NCBI GenBank assembly: GCA_037138595.1
Contig: JBAXIB010000005.1
Coordinates: 67,005 to 131,004, forward strand
Reading direction: 5' to 3'
DNA length: 64,000 bases
From: UBA4742 sp037138595
GTDB lineage: Bacteria > Actinomycetota > Acidimicrobiia > Acidimicrobiales > Acidimicrobilacustridaceae
Position 1 is the first letter of the stretch, and every line of letters starts with the position of its first letter. The position numbers and the translations under genes are program-made. The notes beneath the pieces are model-generated. The model was not told where the DNA came from. It saw only the letters and a program-made list of their open reading frames with translations, and made no database searches. Positions 37,660-47,050 of this stretch are shown here, piece after piece.

Positions 37660-38024
37660 CCCGGAGCGATACACCCCCGAACATGAGCGGTCGAAAATGG
37701 CGGTGATTTCGGACCATCCTCGCGTTCAGTCACGTGCATCGCCTTAAGACGAGACCACCCCTCGGACTTTGAAAATGTTGTAGTCCTGACATCAAAGTGA
37801 AGCTCAGGGGACTGTGTTCGCACCGCTCGTGGGGCCAATAACTCAGTAGTTTCATGGGTTCCTCATTGCATGCATGGTTTGAGTGATTGAGCTGTCGAGA
37901 TCCCGAGCATGGACCGACAAGGAACGGGACGAAGGTCGAACCCTTTCAGACGCCAGAGGCGAAACGAAGATTGAGTGTCTTGGCAAGGTAGGTTGACGGC
38001 ACAGACCGATGGGAGCCGAAATAC
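37660..38024. other. Gap without recognisable gene
   Basis: Frames on both strands are short and have no family-like segments, RNA gene or strong inverted repeat. The start of the cupin gene at 38025 probably has its promoter here. Confidence 0.5.
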
Positions 38025-38342
38025 ATGTCAGATGATGCTGCAGTTGTCGCTTCGAATGCCTACAAAGTTGTTTTCGAGAACGATCAAGTCCGCGTGCTCG
38101 AGCTCCGGATGGAACCGGGCGAGCGAACCGAACCGCACGCCCACCCCGACATGGTGGCCATCATGATCAATGGCGGAACGTTCCGCTTTGGCGGTCCGCA
38201 CTCGTCGACCACTCCATCAGATCTCGAGATCGAAAGCGGCAGTGTCAGTTACCAGCCCGCCGACCGACACACGACTGAAAACATCGGTGAGGAGCCAGTC
38301 TTTGGCTTCTTGATTGAACTGAAGAAAGGTTCGACTCCCTAA
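38025..38342 (+). CDS. Cupin-domain protein
   Basis: A 105-residue single-domain cupin. Motif 1 is visible as RMEPGERTEPHAHPDMVAIMINGG and motif 2 as VSYQPADRHTTENIGEEP, supplying His/Glu metal ligands. Such small cupins are dioxygenase-like or binding proteins. No substrate is suggested by the neighbours. Confidence 0.8.
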   Translation: MSDDAAVVASNAYKVVFENDQVRVLELRMEPGERTEPHAHPDMVAIMINGGTFRFGGPHSSTTPSDLEIESGSVSYQPADRHTTENIGEEPVFGFLIELKKGSTP

Positions 38343-38386
38343 TCACTCAGCCCAACCAGGTCGCTGACAAAATTCCAGACCATCCA

Positions 38387-38509
38387 ATGGCGGCACTGTG
38401 CGAGCGAGGTGCAGATGTGAGGCTCCTTGTGCGAAGTCCTCTTTCGCTGGCTACCGCTCTGCGTGACCTGCCCCTAGCAGTGGCCGACATCACGAAACGG
38501 GACTCATAA
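38387..38509 (+). pseudogene. Remnant of an NAD(P)-binding epimerase/NmrA-type gene
   Basis: A 40-codon frame encodes MAALCERGADVRLLVRSP and then LPLAVADITKRDS before TAA. This is the second-strand and third-strand part of an NmrA or extended-SDR Rossmann fold. The preceding glycine motif and everything after about residue 60 are missing. It is most likely a decayed fragment. Confidence 0.5.
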
Positions 38510-38532
38510 GCCGTGCCCTTGAGGGCACGGCT
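38509..38532. terminator. Perfect 10-bp hairpin
   Basis: AGCCGTGCCC and GGGCACGGCT pair perfectly around a TTGA tetraloop, starting within the stop codon of the epimerase remnant. It lies 24 bases before the next gene. No T-run follows, which is common for actinobacterial terminators. Confidence 0.6.
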
Positions 38533-38556
38533 CCGAAAATACCTGAAGGAGTGCGG

Positions 38557-38964
38557 TTGGCCATTATTTTGACGTCGTCAGCAAGTTGGTATCTCGTGGG
38601 GCTCGCCGTGACGGTGGGTACCACCACGTATCCCTCTTTTGCCTTAGTGGGCGATGACGATTGGCCAGCGTTCCACCAACACCACAGCAATCGGATTGCG
38701 TGGGCGGTCGGCGCCGCATGGGTCGCTCAAGCAGTCGGAATTATCTGGTGGTTTACCAGTGGCGTGCAAGCAGTGGCTTGGTGGTTTACTGCCGTCTTGG
38801 CGCTTGCCGCCGTAGCCATGACCGTTGGAATGGCGGTAGATCTCCACCGTCAACTCAGTGTCGCCCGCAGCGCAGCGATGTTACGGAGGCTTCGAGTCGT
38901 GCATTCGTTGCGCACCATCGCGTGGCTTGGTTCGGCCCTAGCCGCGACGATTGCTCTCCGCTAG
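38557..38964 (+). CDS. Small integral membrane protein
   Basis: About 135 residues with four predicted membrane helices. The TTG at 38557 is five bases after AAGGAG; a GTG at 38551 is also in frame but overlaps that site. FALVGDDDWPAFHQHHSNRIAWAVG sits between helices one and two, and a His/Arg-rich loop precedes the last helix. It lies 19 bases upstream of the photolyase gene and may be co-expressed. Family unknown, DUF1772-like at best. Confidence 0.68.
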   Translation: MAIILTSSASWYLVGLAVTVGTTTYPSFALVGDDDWPAFHQHHSNRIAWAVGAAWVAQAVGIIWWFTSGVQAVAWWFTAVLALAAVAMTVGMAVDLHRQLSVARSAAMLRRLRVVHSLRTIAWLGSALAATIALR

Positions 38965-38983
38965 TGCCCCTCGAAGACGCGTC

Positions 38984-40480
38984 ATGACCGAATCCTTCTT
39001 TGTTCTCGGAGATCAACTTTCAACTGATGTTGCTCCCTGGGCGACACTGTCGACCAACACCGTCATTGTCATGATCGAAACCGATGTGCTGCTGAACGCT
39101 CCGCGACACCGGACGAGGACTGCTCTCTACCTGGCAGCCATGCGAGCTTTCGCCGAGAAAGTACGTTCATTGGGCTACGAAGTTGACTACCGCAGCGCTC
39201 GTCATTTCACAGAAGGCCTTGCGGCGCACCGAGCTGCATACCAGCCATCCGTCATCCGGATGAACCACCCTCGAGGCCGTCGCGCCACGACGCTGTTTCA
39301 GCGACTCAACGTAGAGATGTTCGACGACCCGTTCTACCTCACCAGCATCGAAGACTTTCGACGTATGGTCTCTGGACCACGCGTGCCGACCATGGAGCAG
39401 TTCTATCGGCATCAACGTCGGCGCCTCGACGTGCTAATGGTGGATGGCGGACCGGTCGGCGAACGCTGGAACTACGACGAGAAGAACCGACTTCCCTTGC
39501 CGAAAAACGGAGGTGAATGGCCAACTCCGTGGTCGCGCCCTCTCAACTCCGATGAGGAAGGGATCGTTCAGCAGCTAGGACAAACGCATCCGGGAGGCGA
39601 CGCCCTCCAATTTTGGCCGCGCAACCGCGCCGATGCGCTGGACCAGCTCGCCGATTCCATGGCCCGCATCATTCCGCACTTTGGCCCCTACGAGGACGCT
39701 GCGAGTGGCGAGAATTGGCACCTTGCTCACACCAGACTGAGCGTGGCGCTCAATCTGGGCTTACTCCATCCCCGCGAAGTACTGACAGCGGCGATCACTT
39801 CTTTCGAGACTGGATTGGCCCCACTGGCAAGCGTGGAAGGTTTCGTTCGCCAGATCATTGGCTGGCGAGAATGGGTCTGGGGCTGGCACCAGCTCCGCAC
39901 TAATGAGTATCGCAGTGTCAACCGCCTCGGGGCAACGAAACCGCTCCCAGCAACTTGGCGAAGCTTTGGCGCACACGACATGTCATGTATCAATCACACG
40001 CTTGGCCATCTTCGTGATTACGGGTGGACGCACCACATTGAGCGACTCATGGTTCTCGCTAACGCCGCCACCTTGGCTGGTATTAACCCTCTGGCACTCA
40101 ATGACTGGATGGCTGAGAATTTCGTCGACGGCGCTGAGTGGGTAATGGAGGCAAACGTGTTGGGAATGGGAACCTTCGCCGATGGTGGTTTGACGAGTAC
40201 GAAGCCCTACATAGCAGGGGGAAATTACATCAAAAAGATGACCAACTTCTGCGGAGATTGTTCATATTTGCCCACTGAACGCATTGGGCCACGAGCGTGT
40301 CCACTGACCAACGCCTACTGGAATTTTTTTCTCGATGACAAAGAAGCGATCGCGACCAACCACCGCCTTGCACCACAACGACGTGCAGCCGAGCAACGCC
40401 ATGATCGTGTCGAAATCCGACGTGGAGCGAGTCGTTCTCGTCTCATCATCGCGGAAGGTGGTGACCTTCCGGTCTCATAA
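38984..40480 (+). CDS. Iron-sulfur cryptochrome/(6-4) photolyase (FeS-BCP, CryB/PhrB type)
   Basis: A 498-residue protein of the deoxyribodipyrimidine photolyase-related family (PF04244). It starts MTESFFVLGDQLSTDVAPW. The FAD-binding C-terminal half includes GFVRQIIGWREWVWGWH. Four cysteines can ligate the [4Fe-4S] cluster: one in HDMSCINHTLG, and NFCGDCSYLP followed by ACPL. The C-x2-C-x12-C spacing equals that of known FeS-BCPs. It would repair (6-4) photoproducts using light. A nearby ATG at 38951 lies inside the preceding gene and is not preferred. Confidence 0.9.
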   Translation: MTESFFVLGDQLSTDVAPWATLSTNTVIVMIETDVLLNAPRHRTRTALYLAAMRAFAEKVRSLGYEVDYRSARHFTEGLAAHRAAYQPSVIRMNHPRGRRATTLFQRLNVEMFDDPFYLTSIEDFRRMVSGPRVPTMEQFYRHQRRRLDVLMVDGGPVGERWNYDEKNRLPLPKNGGEWPTPWSRPLNSDEEGIVQQLGQTHPGGDALQFWPRNRADALDQLADSMARIIPHFGPYEDAASGENWHLAHTRLSVALNLGLLHPREVLTAAITSFETGLAPLASVEGFVRQIIGWREWVWGWHQLRTNEYRSVNRLGATKPLPATWRSFGAHDMSCINHTLGHLRDYGWTHHIERLMVLANAATLAGINPLALNDWMAENFVDGAEWVMEANVLGMGTFADGGLTSTKPYIAGGNYIKKMTNFCGDCSYLPTERIGPRACPLTNAYWNFFLDDKEAIATNHRLAPQRRAAEQRHDRVEIRRGASRSRLIIAEGGDLPVS

Positions 40481-40766
40481 TCGGGAGAGTGCGAAGGTTG
40501 TTTTCGTCGATCCTATTTCTGAAGTCGCCGACACGATTGTCTCGTAGTTTTATCTGGACCGATTTGCTCGCTGCAACGGGTGGAGGTTTTGGGACTATGT
40601 GCAATTCCCACCTGAGGCAAGAAACTCGAAAGTTTTTGCGGTTTCTGAGGGGCTCCCGAAAGCGAGCCGTGGTCTATTGGCCATTTGCTGGACTGCTCGG
40701 AGAACAGCCCGACCCTTTACCTCGCCCGGCGCCTCCCCTCCAGGGGCAAGGCAATAGGCTCCGGAA

Positions 40767-41447
40767 ATGAATTCCTCATTCAGCTCAGACGACGTAGTCA
40801 CCGCTATCGGCGGCATCCGCAACCGAACCATAAGTGTCCTGCGTGCCGCCGGCGAGGAGCGGGCTGCTCAGATCGTCCCCACCTGCCCGGCCTGGACGGC
40901 CAAAGAATTGTCCTGCCACATGTATGGCGTGTGCGACGACCTGCTCAACGGCCGTCTCGAGGGGGTCGGCTCCGAGGCCTGGACCCAGGCCCAAGTCGAT
41001 CGGCGCAGCGGAATGCCGCTAGACGATCTCCTCGATGAGTGGGCCGCTTCCGGCGATACCTTCGATGTGATGGTGGCTGAACTTCCCAAACCAGCCAACT
41101 ACCAGTTGGTGATGGACATGGCCACCCACGAACACGACATTCGTCTGGCTCTAGGTAGCCCCGGAGCCCAGGACGACCCGTCGCTGGCCATCGGGTCGGC
41201 ATACATGCTGCGCAACGTCGCCAAGATCGATGCTGACCTTGCCGAACAGATCCAAGGCTGTGGGCTGACCGACTTCGAGTGCCTGCGTTCGTTGACCGGA
41301 CGCAGGTCAATGGCTCAGCTCGAAGCCTCAGGGCTCGACGCCGAAGCACTATCTCGCTTCTTGGCCATGTCCCCCATGACCATGGTGGAGACTGACCTCG
41401 TCGAGGTCGCCGCGTCAGGGTCCTCGACCGGGCCCGCGTCGAAGTGA
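40767..41447 (+). CDS. Maleylpyruvate isomerase family mycothiol-dependent protein
   Basis: A 226-residue DinB-like protein with IVPTCPAWTAKELSCHMYGVCDDL (first helix pair and metal-ligand histidine) and MDMATHEHDIRLALG (second ligand region). A short C-terminal helical part follows. Function is probably a mycothiol-linked isomerase or transferase. The gene looks more GC-rich than its neighbours and shares that look with the adjacent arylsulfatase gene, suggesting a common foreign origin. Confidence 0.8.
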   Translation: MNSSFSSDDVVTAIGGIRNRTISVLRAAGEERAAQIVPTCPAWTAKELSCHMYGVCDDLLNGRLEGVGSEAWTQAQVDRRSGMPLDDLLDEWAASGDTFDVMVAELPKPANYQLVMDMATHEHDIRLALGSPGAQDDPSLAIGSAYMLRNVAKIDADLAEQIQGCGLTDFECLRSLTGRRSMAQLEASGLDAEALSRFLAMSPMTMVETDLVEVAASGSSTGPASK

Positions 41448-41525
41448 ACACCATCGAGCCCGTCGCTGCTAGGAACTTGGCGAACCGTAACTGCGGAGTC
41501 CGAGTCGCTCATCGGCGCGCCGGGT

Positions 41526-43028
41526 TCACGCGCTAGGCATCCCCGTCTGCAGCTTCGCGAGCACTTGGTCGAGGCTGAAGCTCGCCGGCTTCTGGCGCTG
41601 CGGGAACTCCAACATGGTTTGCAACATCTGGGACACGAACGCCTGGCATGGGATCGCCAGAAAGGCGTGGTCCATCAGCCAGTCATAGTAGGTGTTGGAG
41701 GTAAGCGGTGCCTGCTCGAACGGGTCAGTCCGCAAGTTGAAGATCAGCGGCACCCGAAGCTGGGTGAACGGCTCCGCCCAGATCCGCAACGTGCCCTCGC
41801 ACCGCTGCTCGAGGAACACCAACTTCCAGTTGTCGTAGCGCACCGCGGTCAGATCGCCGTCGTCGGACACGTAAAAGAAGAAGTTGCGGGCACTCTCGTC
41901 GGTCTCCCCGGTGAGCCAGGGTAGTTGGTTGTTGCCATCGAGGTGGATCTTGTACTCGGTGCCGCTGAAATTGGCGCCGGCCTTGAGCTGAGCCGCGATG
42001 TCGTCGACGCCGGCGGCGGCTAGCAGCGTCGGGAACCAGTCGTTGTGGCTCATCATCCCGTTCTGGACCACGCCGGCGGGAATGCGCCCTGGCCACCGGA
42101 CCACGCAGGGCACCCGGTAGGCACCTTCCCAGTTGGTGTTCTTCTCGCCGCGGAACGGAGTCGTGCCGGCGTCGGGCCAGGAGTTGGAGTGCGGGCCGTT
42201 GTCCGTTGAATACACGACGATCGTGTCCTCGGCCAGTCCGAGCTCGTCGAGGAGCGAGAGCAGGTCGCCTACCAGATCGTCGTGATCCATCATCGTGTCG
42301 TGGTAGCCGGATTGCCACCGTCCGGAGCGGCCCTTGCTCTCGGGCTTCACGCGGGTGCGGAAGTGCATGTGGGTCGCGTTGAACCACACGAAGAATGGCT
42401 CGTCAATCTCAGCCTTGTCCCGGATGAACGTGCTAGCCGCGGCCAGGAACTCGTCGTCGACGGTCTCCATGCGCGCCTTGCTGAGCGGCCCAGTGTCTTC
42501 GATGCGCTGCGTGCCATCGCCGTTCGCCCACGAGTGGATGACGCCGCGAGGTCCGAAGCGCTCCTTGAAGTTCGGGAAGTCCGCCGGCATGGGGTAGTCG
42601 TCGAGCTCGGGCTCCTCCTCGGCATTGAGGTGGTAGAGGTTGCCGAAGAACTCATCGAAGCCGTGTGCAGTGGGCAGGAACTCGTCCTTGTCACCCAGGT
42701 GGTTCTTGCCGAACTGGCCCGTCGCATAGCCGTGCGCCTTCAAAGCGGTGGCGATAGTCGGGTCCTCAGCGCGCAGGCCGATGTCAGCGCCGGGAAAGCC
42801 CACCTTTGTCAGGCCTGTACGGATCGGGTTCTGCCCACAGATGAAAGCAGCGCGCCCCGCGGTGCAGCTCTACTCCCCGTAGTAGTCGGTGAACCGCACA
42901 CCTTCGTCCGCAATGCGATCGATATTGGGGGTCCGATACCCCATAAGCCCATCGGAATAACAACTCAAGTTCGAGATCCCGATATCATCTCCCCAGATGA
43001 CCAGAATGTTTGGCTTACCGTTTGGCAC
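41526..43028 (-). pseudogene. Arylsulfatase gene interrupted by in-frame TAG next to the active site
   Basis: The complete frame would encode about 500 residues of a type I sulfatase. The start region has KPNILVIWGDDIG with the calcium-binding aspartates. Codon 53 is TAG (42870-42872), right before SCTAGRAAF, whose Cys is the formylglycine site. The rest is intact: GQFGKNHLGD, STDNGPHSNSWPDAGTTPFRGEK and the C-terminal subdomain. Homologues usually read YGEQSCTAGR, so the change is CAG to TAG. The preferred start is GTG at 43028, after AAGGA. Codon use is GC-rich. As read, no active enzyme is made unless the stop is suppressed. Confidence 0.8.
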
Positions 43029-43245
43029 GTGAGGTCCTTGCTGTTCGGGGGGTGGTGAGGTCAACGGTCACAATACCGCGGAGGACGCGAAGGACAACAC
43101 CGCCTGCAAGTGCCGTGCGGTCAGGTCGTGCAGATATGCCGGCCGCCGCGGGTAGGCAGGGTTTGGAGCGAAGGCGATTATGCCTAAGCGATCAGATACG
43201 CGTGGTAGCCCCGACTTAGATAAACGTTGTGAAAATGACAACGGG

Positions 43246-43319
43246 TGGACCATGAGGGATTCGAACCCCCGACCCCCTGCGCGTCATGCAGGTGCTCTAA
43301 CCAACTGAGCTAATGGTCC
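43246..43319 (-). tRNA. tRNA-Val (GAC)
   Basis: The cloverleaf is complete: acceptor stem GGACCAT with ATGGTCC, D-arm GCTCAGTTGGTTAGAGC, anticodon stem CCTGC/GCAGG with loop ATGACGC (anticodon GAC) and T-arm GGGGTTCGAATCCC-like. The discriminator is A, and the 3' CCA is not fully encoded (ACCC). Confidence 0.95.
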
Positions 43320-43409
43320 AGTGCGGTTCCGTACCCTACCAGCGAGTTCGCGATCGACTGAAACGGCGCTCGAGTTCATGTGCCGACAGCACTCATGGGA
43401 GACTCGACC

Positions 43410-43778
43410 ATGGATCATCGCCAACTGTTGCGAAGCCTCAACGCGGGACGAATCGTCGTCGGAGCGGCGCTAGTACTCACTCCCGGAACCAGTGGGAGCC
43501 GATGGATTGGCCCCGAGGCCTATAACCCCGCCACAAAAGTTGCGATTCGCGCCATGGGTGCTCGAGATCTCGCGCTCGGTCTCGGCACGATGCACGCGCT
43601 CGCCGAAGGTGCACCGGTCCGCAGTTGGGCACTTGCGGGAGCCCTATCGGACATCGTGGATGCGACCGCGGGTTTGCTCGCGGTTCGAAAATTAGGATTT
43701 CGTCGCGCACTTCCGTTCGTCGCGATTGCCGCTGCCGCTGCGGCTAGCAGTTACGTCGCGGCCGATCGACTGACCTGA
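43410..43778 (+). CDS. Small membrane protein (DUF4267-like)
   Basis: A 122-residue protein starting at MDHRQLLRSLNAGRI after a GGGAGA site. The frame is open 30 bases further upstream. It has about three or four hydrophobic segments (GRIVVGAALVLTPG, ALGLGTMHAL, LAGALSDIVDATAGLLAV, FVAIAAAAAASSYVA). AIRAMGARDLALGLG is a pattern shared with other small actinobacterial membrane proteins. Function unknown. Confidence 0.72.
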   Translation: MDHRQLLRSLNAGRIVVGAALVLTPGTSGSRWIGPEAYNPATKVAIRAMGARDLALGLGTMHALAEGAPVRSWALAGALSDIVDATAGLLAVRKLGFRRALPFVAIAAAAAASSYVAADRLT

Positions 43779-43797
43779 CCGCACCGTCGACTCCCAC

Positions 43798-44925
43798 TCA
43801 CCGGTGATAGTTGCCCGCCATCATGCGTCGAAGTAGCTCGCAGTGCATCACGGCATCGTCAGGATTTTCAGGCTCGTCAGCCTCGCCAAAGTGCACCGAT
43901 CGTTGATGCACACGAGCCATGACAATTGCATGGCGCAGCGCCGCATACACCTGATACCACTCCATGTCGGGAACCGAATGACCGGAAAGCGTTTCATACG
44001 TTGCAACTACATCGCCGGATCGCATAAAGCCAGGCATTCCTTCGAGCTCAAAGACGCGACAGACGTCTTGAAAGAAGTCATGCAAAAAGACCATCCATCC
44101 CAAGTCGATTCCTGCGGTTCCCAGCGCCGCCATCTCCCAGTCAAGCACCGCGACTGGTTCGAATTCGTCAAACATAATGTTGCCGATCCGAGCATCGCCC
44201 CAACTAATGACCGTTGGCCCTTCGACTTCGGGCCAACGCTCGTCGAGCCATATAAAAGCTTCGTCGATGACCGGATAGTCAACGCCTTCGCGCATCCAGT
44301 CGTAGTACCGGCGTTGATTCGCGACATGGCGGCGCAAAGGCGTTGCCCCCGGCACGGCGAGTTCAAGAAACTCGGTGTCGATGCCATCAACATCAATGCC
44401 GTGGATGCCAACTACAACCGCAACGCTGGCATCTTGCAGTTTGCGCTGATCAGTTGGGTCAGCTTCGGACAACCAGCTTCCCATTGGATAGGGCATCACG
44501 TCTGGAGGAACGCGTCCCGCGACGCGATCCATCACGAAAAATGGCGCACCGACCGCGGTCGCGTCGGTCTCGAGCCAACGCACCGAAGGAACTGGCACAT
44601 TGGTTTGATCCGCCACCAGTTGCATCACCCGAAACTGCAATTCAAGGTCGTAGTCGGGGAACACAGGCACGTCGCTCACATCAGGGGCAACTCGAGCCAC
44701 CAGTTCGAATGTTCGTCGCAGGTCGCCGTTGATTGAATCAATCCACGTTGCGTCGAACAGCAACGTCTCACTCGACATCCCGTTTGATTCCGGAACCGTC
44801 ACCGACACCACATCCGGCTCAGCGCCATCGGGCAATAAACCGCGGAGCCACGTCTTGAGTTGCAGGCCAGTGGCGAGCGGGTCACGCGTCGACCTCACTA
44901 ACTCGGCGTTGTGTTCCTCAGTCAT
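43798..44925 (-). CDS. Phosphotransferase (aminoglycoside phosphotransferase/ACAD10-N-like)
   Basis: A 375-residue APH-fold kinase. The catalytic loop reads SWGDARIGNIMFD, with Trp in place of the usual His, and the metal site reads AVLDWEMAALG. This variant is typical of the group found next to acyl-CoA dehydrogenases, thought to phosphorylate hydroxy-acyl-CoAs. An acyl-CoA dehydrogenase-family gene lies directly upstream (15-base gap), supporting that idea. Substrate unknown. Confidence 0.87.
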   Translation of the reverse strand: MTEEHNAELVRSTRDPLATGLQLKTWLRGLLPDGAEPDVVSVTVPESNGMSSETLLFDATWIDSINGDLRRTFELVARVAPDVSDVPVFPDYDLELQFRVMQLVADQTNVPVPSVRWLETDATAVGAPFFVMDRVAGRVPPDVMPYPMGSWLSEADPTDQRKLQDASVAVVVGIHGIDVDGIDTEFLELAVPGATPLRRHVANQRRYYDWMREGVDYPVIDEAFIWLDERWPEVEGPTVISWGDARIGNIMFDEFEPVAVLDWEMAALGTAGIDLGWMVFLHDFFQDVCRVFELEGMPGFMRSGDVVATYETLSGHSVPDMEWYQVYAALRHAIVMARVHQRSVHFGEADEPENPDDAVMHCELLRRMMAGNYHR

Positions 44926-44940
44926 GGCAAGCGCAACCGT

Positions 44941-46128
44941 TCACATCGTTCCGTTCGACAACATCGCTTCGGTGAAACCAGTCAAGGTGTTGTTGTCGAC
45001 ATATAAGTGTTGGGTACCAGCATGAATGTCACGGAAACATCGCTGCACGATGCTCGGATTACGAAGGCCACTTGATCCGGCCCAGGTGTAAGCGAACCGA
45101 GCCGCATCAGCAGCGACGCGGGTGGCATAGGTCGTCGACTGACGCATGCGCTGCTGCTGTTCGATGCTCGCCGCATCGCCCGCCATGACGGTTGCTTCCG
45201 CGTCGGCAAAAGTCTCGAAGGTATAAGCCCGCGCCGATCGCATTGCCGCGTCGTGAATCGCAAAATCGTGCAAGAACAATTGCTGCTCGGCAATCGGTGC
45301 ACCACCAAGACGCTGTTTGGTACGGGCAAGAGCCAAAACCTCGTGTAAGGCACGCTTGCCTACGCCGAGCGCAAAACCGGCATGACCGGCAGCGGTAATC
45401 GCGAACAATCCAATAGCGAACATCGGACCGCCCCGCAACGCTGATGCCTCGAGCAACAAGAAGGTGAAGTCATCGGGAACCACCACGTCATCGACCACGT
45501 AGTCAAAGCTGCCCGTCCCCGAAAGGCCCATGACATCCCAGTTGCCTTGAAACTCAACTTGGTCAGGTGCCATCAACATCACCCGCATCGCGGGTAATCC
45601 GAGTGCCGTGACTGCCGGTTCACCGCCAGCCATTTCCATCACCCCCGCACCAAGCCAAGTGGCATGGCCCGAACCGCTTCCAAATTGGTACTTGCCCGAC
45701 GCGATATATCCGCCATCGACCGCCGTCGCTTCACCCATCGGTCCCAGCATCCCAGCATGAATGGCACGAATCGGTTGACCGTTGACATCAGTACCAAACA
45801 TTTCAGCGACCGCGTCGTCACCGGCGTAGATCGCAGCGAAACACGAACTCGTGGCATTAGCCATTGCCGTCCAACCAGTCGAACCATCGGCATAAGCGAG
45901 TTCTTCGAACACCGCCAAACTGGTGACGATGTCGGTTTCGAGTCCCCCAAGTTCGGAGGGAACCAACAGGCTGAACATCCCGGCGTCCCAAAGCGCGTCA
46001 ACGATCGCCGGAGTCATCGTCCCGTTTTGATCAGCGCGATCAGCTTCGGCCTCAATCAGTGAGGTAAGCGCTCGAGCCCGCTCTACCAGATCTAAGTCAT
46101 TCGAGATGATCGTCACGACGTCCTCCAA
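44941..46128 (-). CDS. Acyl-CoA dehydrogenase-fold flavoprotein (HsaA-like hydroxylase group)
   Basis: A 395-residue protein with the acyl-CoA dehydrogenase fold. GSTGWTAMANATSS and VMGLSGTGSFDYVVDDVVVP are typical of the group D flavin monooxygenases (HsaA, 4-hydroxyphenylacetate hydroxylase-like). The dehydrogenase motif EPxAGSD is missing. It probably uses reduced FMN or FAD from a separate reductase, which is not nearby. The C-terminal HAGTQHLYVDNNTL fits the group. A steroid or aromatic substrate is possible. Confidence 0.82.
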   Translation of the reverse strand: MEDVVTIISNDLDLVERARALTSLIEAEADRADQNGTMTPAIVDALWDAGMFSLLVPSELGGLETDIVTSLAVFEELAYADGSTGWTAMANATSSCFAAIYAGDDAVAEMFGTDVNGQPIRAIHAGMLGPMGEATAVDGGYIASGKYQFGSGSGHATWLGAGVMEMAGGEPAVTALGLPAMRVMLMAPDQVEFQGNWDVMGLSGTGSFDYVVDDVVVPDDFTFLLLEASALRGGPMFAIGLFAITAAGHAGFALGVGKRALHEVLALARTKQRLGGAPIAEQQLFLHDFAIHDAAMRSARAYTFETFADAEATVMAGDAASIEQQQRMRQSTTYATRVAADAARFAYTWAGSSGLRNPSIVQRCFRDIHAGTQHLYVDNNTLTGFTEAMLSNGTM

Positions 46129-46192
46129 TTACTGCGATCAGGCATCGTAGAACGAGATGGGTTGGCAGTTCACCCAATACTCCCCAACGCGG

Positions 46193-47011
46193 TCACCGCT
46201 GGCGGGAGTCGCGCAACAACACTTCTTGGGCGATGGTCGCGACGTGAGTGCCGTCCTCGTCAAACACATGACCCGTCGCTAAGCCACGGCCCCCAACAAA
46301 GGTCTGGCAGGTGAAGTCATAGAGGTGCCAGCGGTTGGCTTTGGTTTGGCGATGGAACCAAATCGTGTGGTCGAGACTGGCGGTAAACAGTGATTCGTGA
46401 AACGTTTCTTGCGGCTCTAATCCCACCGGGTGAGCGCGCACAACGGCATCGGTAGGCAGGTCATCGGACAGGTACGCGAGCGCTCCTTGCTGAGCAGCAA
46501 CGGTGTCGCCAATGTCTTCGTTGACTCGCAGCCAAGCTGCAGCACGCCCCGCTCCAGAACGATCCGCGAGATCAAGTCGATCACGAGGAATGAACGCTCG
46601 CTGGAAAACAGTTGTCCACGAATCTTCGACAAGTTCATTCGGACGAGGTATGTCGCGCGGCAACGACACCGTCTCGATATCGGCGGCGTCTTCGGGGACT
46701 TGGAAAGATGCTTCGAGGTTCAAGATGACCCCGACGGCCTGACGCGCCACGACCCGGCGAGTACAAAACGAACGCCCGTCACGAATCCGGTCAACCTCAT
46801 AACGCACTGGTTCGGTGTGGTCCCCGCGCCGAATAAAAAATGCCCGTATCGAGTGCGCTATGAAGCGACCCTCAACGGTCTCTATCGCCGCTTGGAGCGC
46901 CTGAGCAACAATTTGTCCGCCATACAAACCGCCCCACGGATAACGAGGTCCGTTTCCCACGAACGTATCCGGGCCGTGAACAGACAAATCCAACATTTCA
47001 GTTAACTTCAT
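46193..47011 (-). CDS. tesB: Acyl-CoA thioesterase II (TesB-like)
   Basis: A 272-residue double-hotdog protein. NGPRYPWGGLYGGQIVAQALQAA opens the first hotdog, and SLDHTIWFHRQTKANRWHLYDF carries the catalytic Asp/Thr/Gln-type region of the second. The ending GRGLATGHVFDEDGTHVATIAQE is diagnostic. It hydrolyses acyl-CoA to free acid and CoA in the cytoplasm. It lies on the same strand as the flavoprotein and kinase genes around it. Confidence 0.92.
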   Translation of the reverse strand: MKLTEMLDLSVHGPDTFVGNGPRYPWGGLYGGQIVAQALQAAIETVEGRFIAHSIRAFFIRRGDHTEPVRYEVDRIRDGRSFCTRRVVARQAVGVILNLEASFQVPEDAADIETVSLPRDIPRPNELVEDSWTTVFQRAFIPRDRLDLADRSGAGRAAAWLRVNEDIGDTVAAQQGALAYLSDDLPTDAVVRAHPVGLEPQETFHESLFTASLDHTIWFHRQTKANRWHLYDFTCQTFVGGRGLATGHVFDEDGTHVATIAQEVLLRDSRQR

Positions 47012-47050
47012 GAGCCACCGTCGCTTGGCCCAACTGGGAAGGTGAGACCA

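Noticed and set aside
34644..42872. Two in-frame TAG codons as evidence for a recoded genome
   Set aside because: Citrate synthase, the carboxyltransferase and several other intact genes end with TAG at natural C termini, so TAG is a normal stop here.
40767..43319. Integrated element with attachment repeats at tRNA-Val
   Set aside because: No second copy of the tRNA 3' end and no integrase or transposase is visible in the window.
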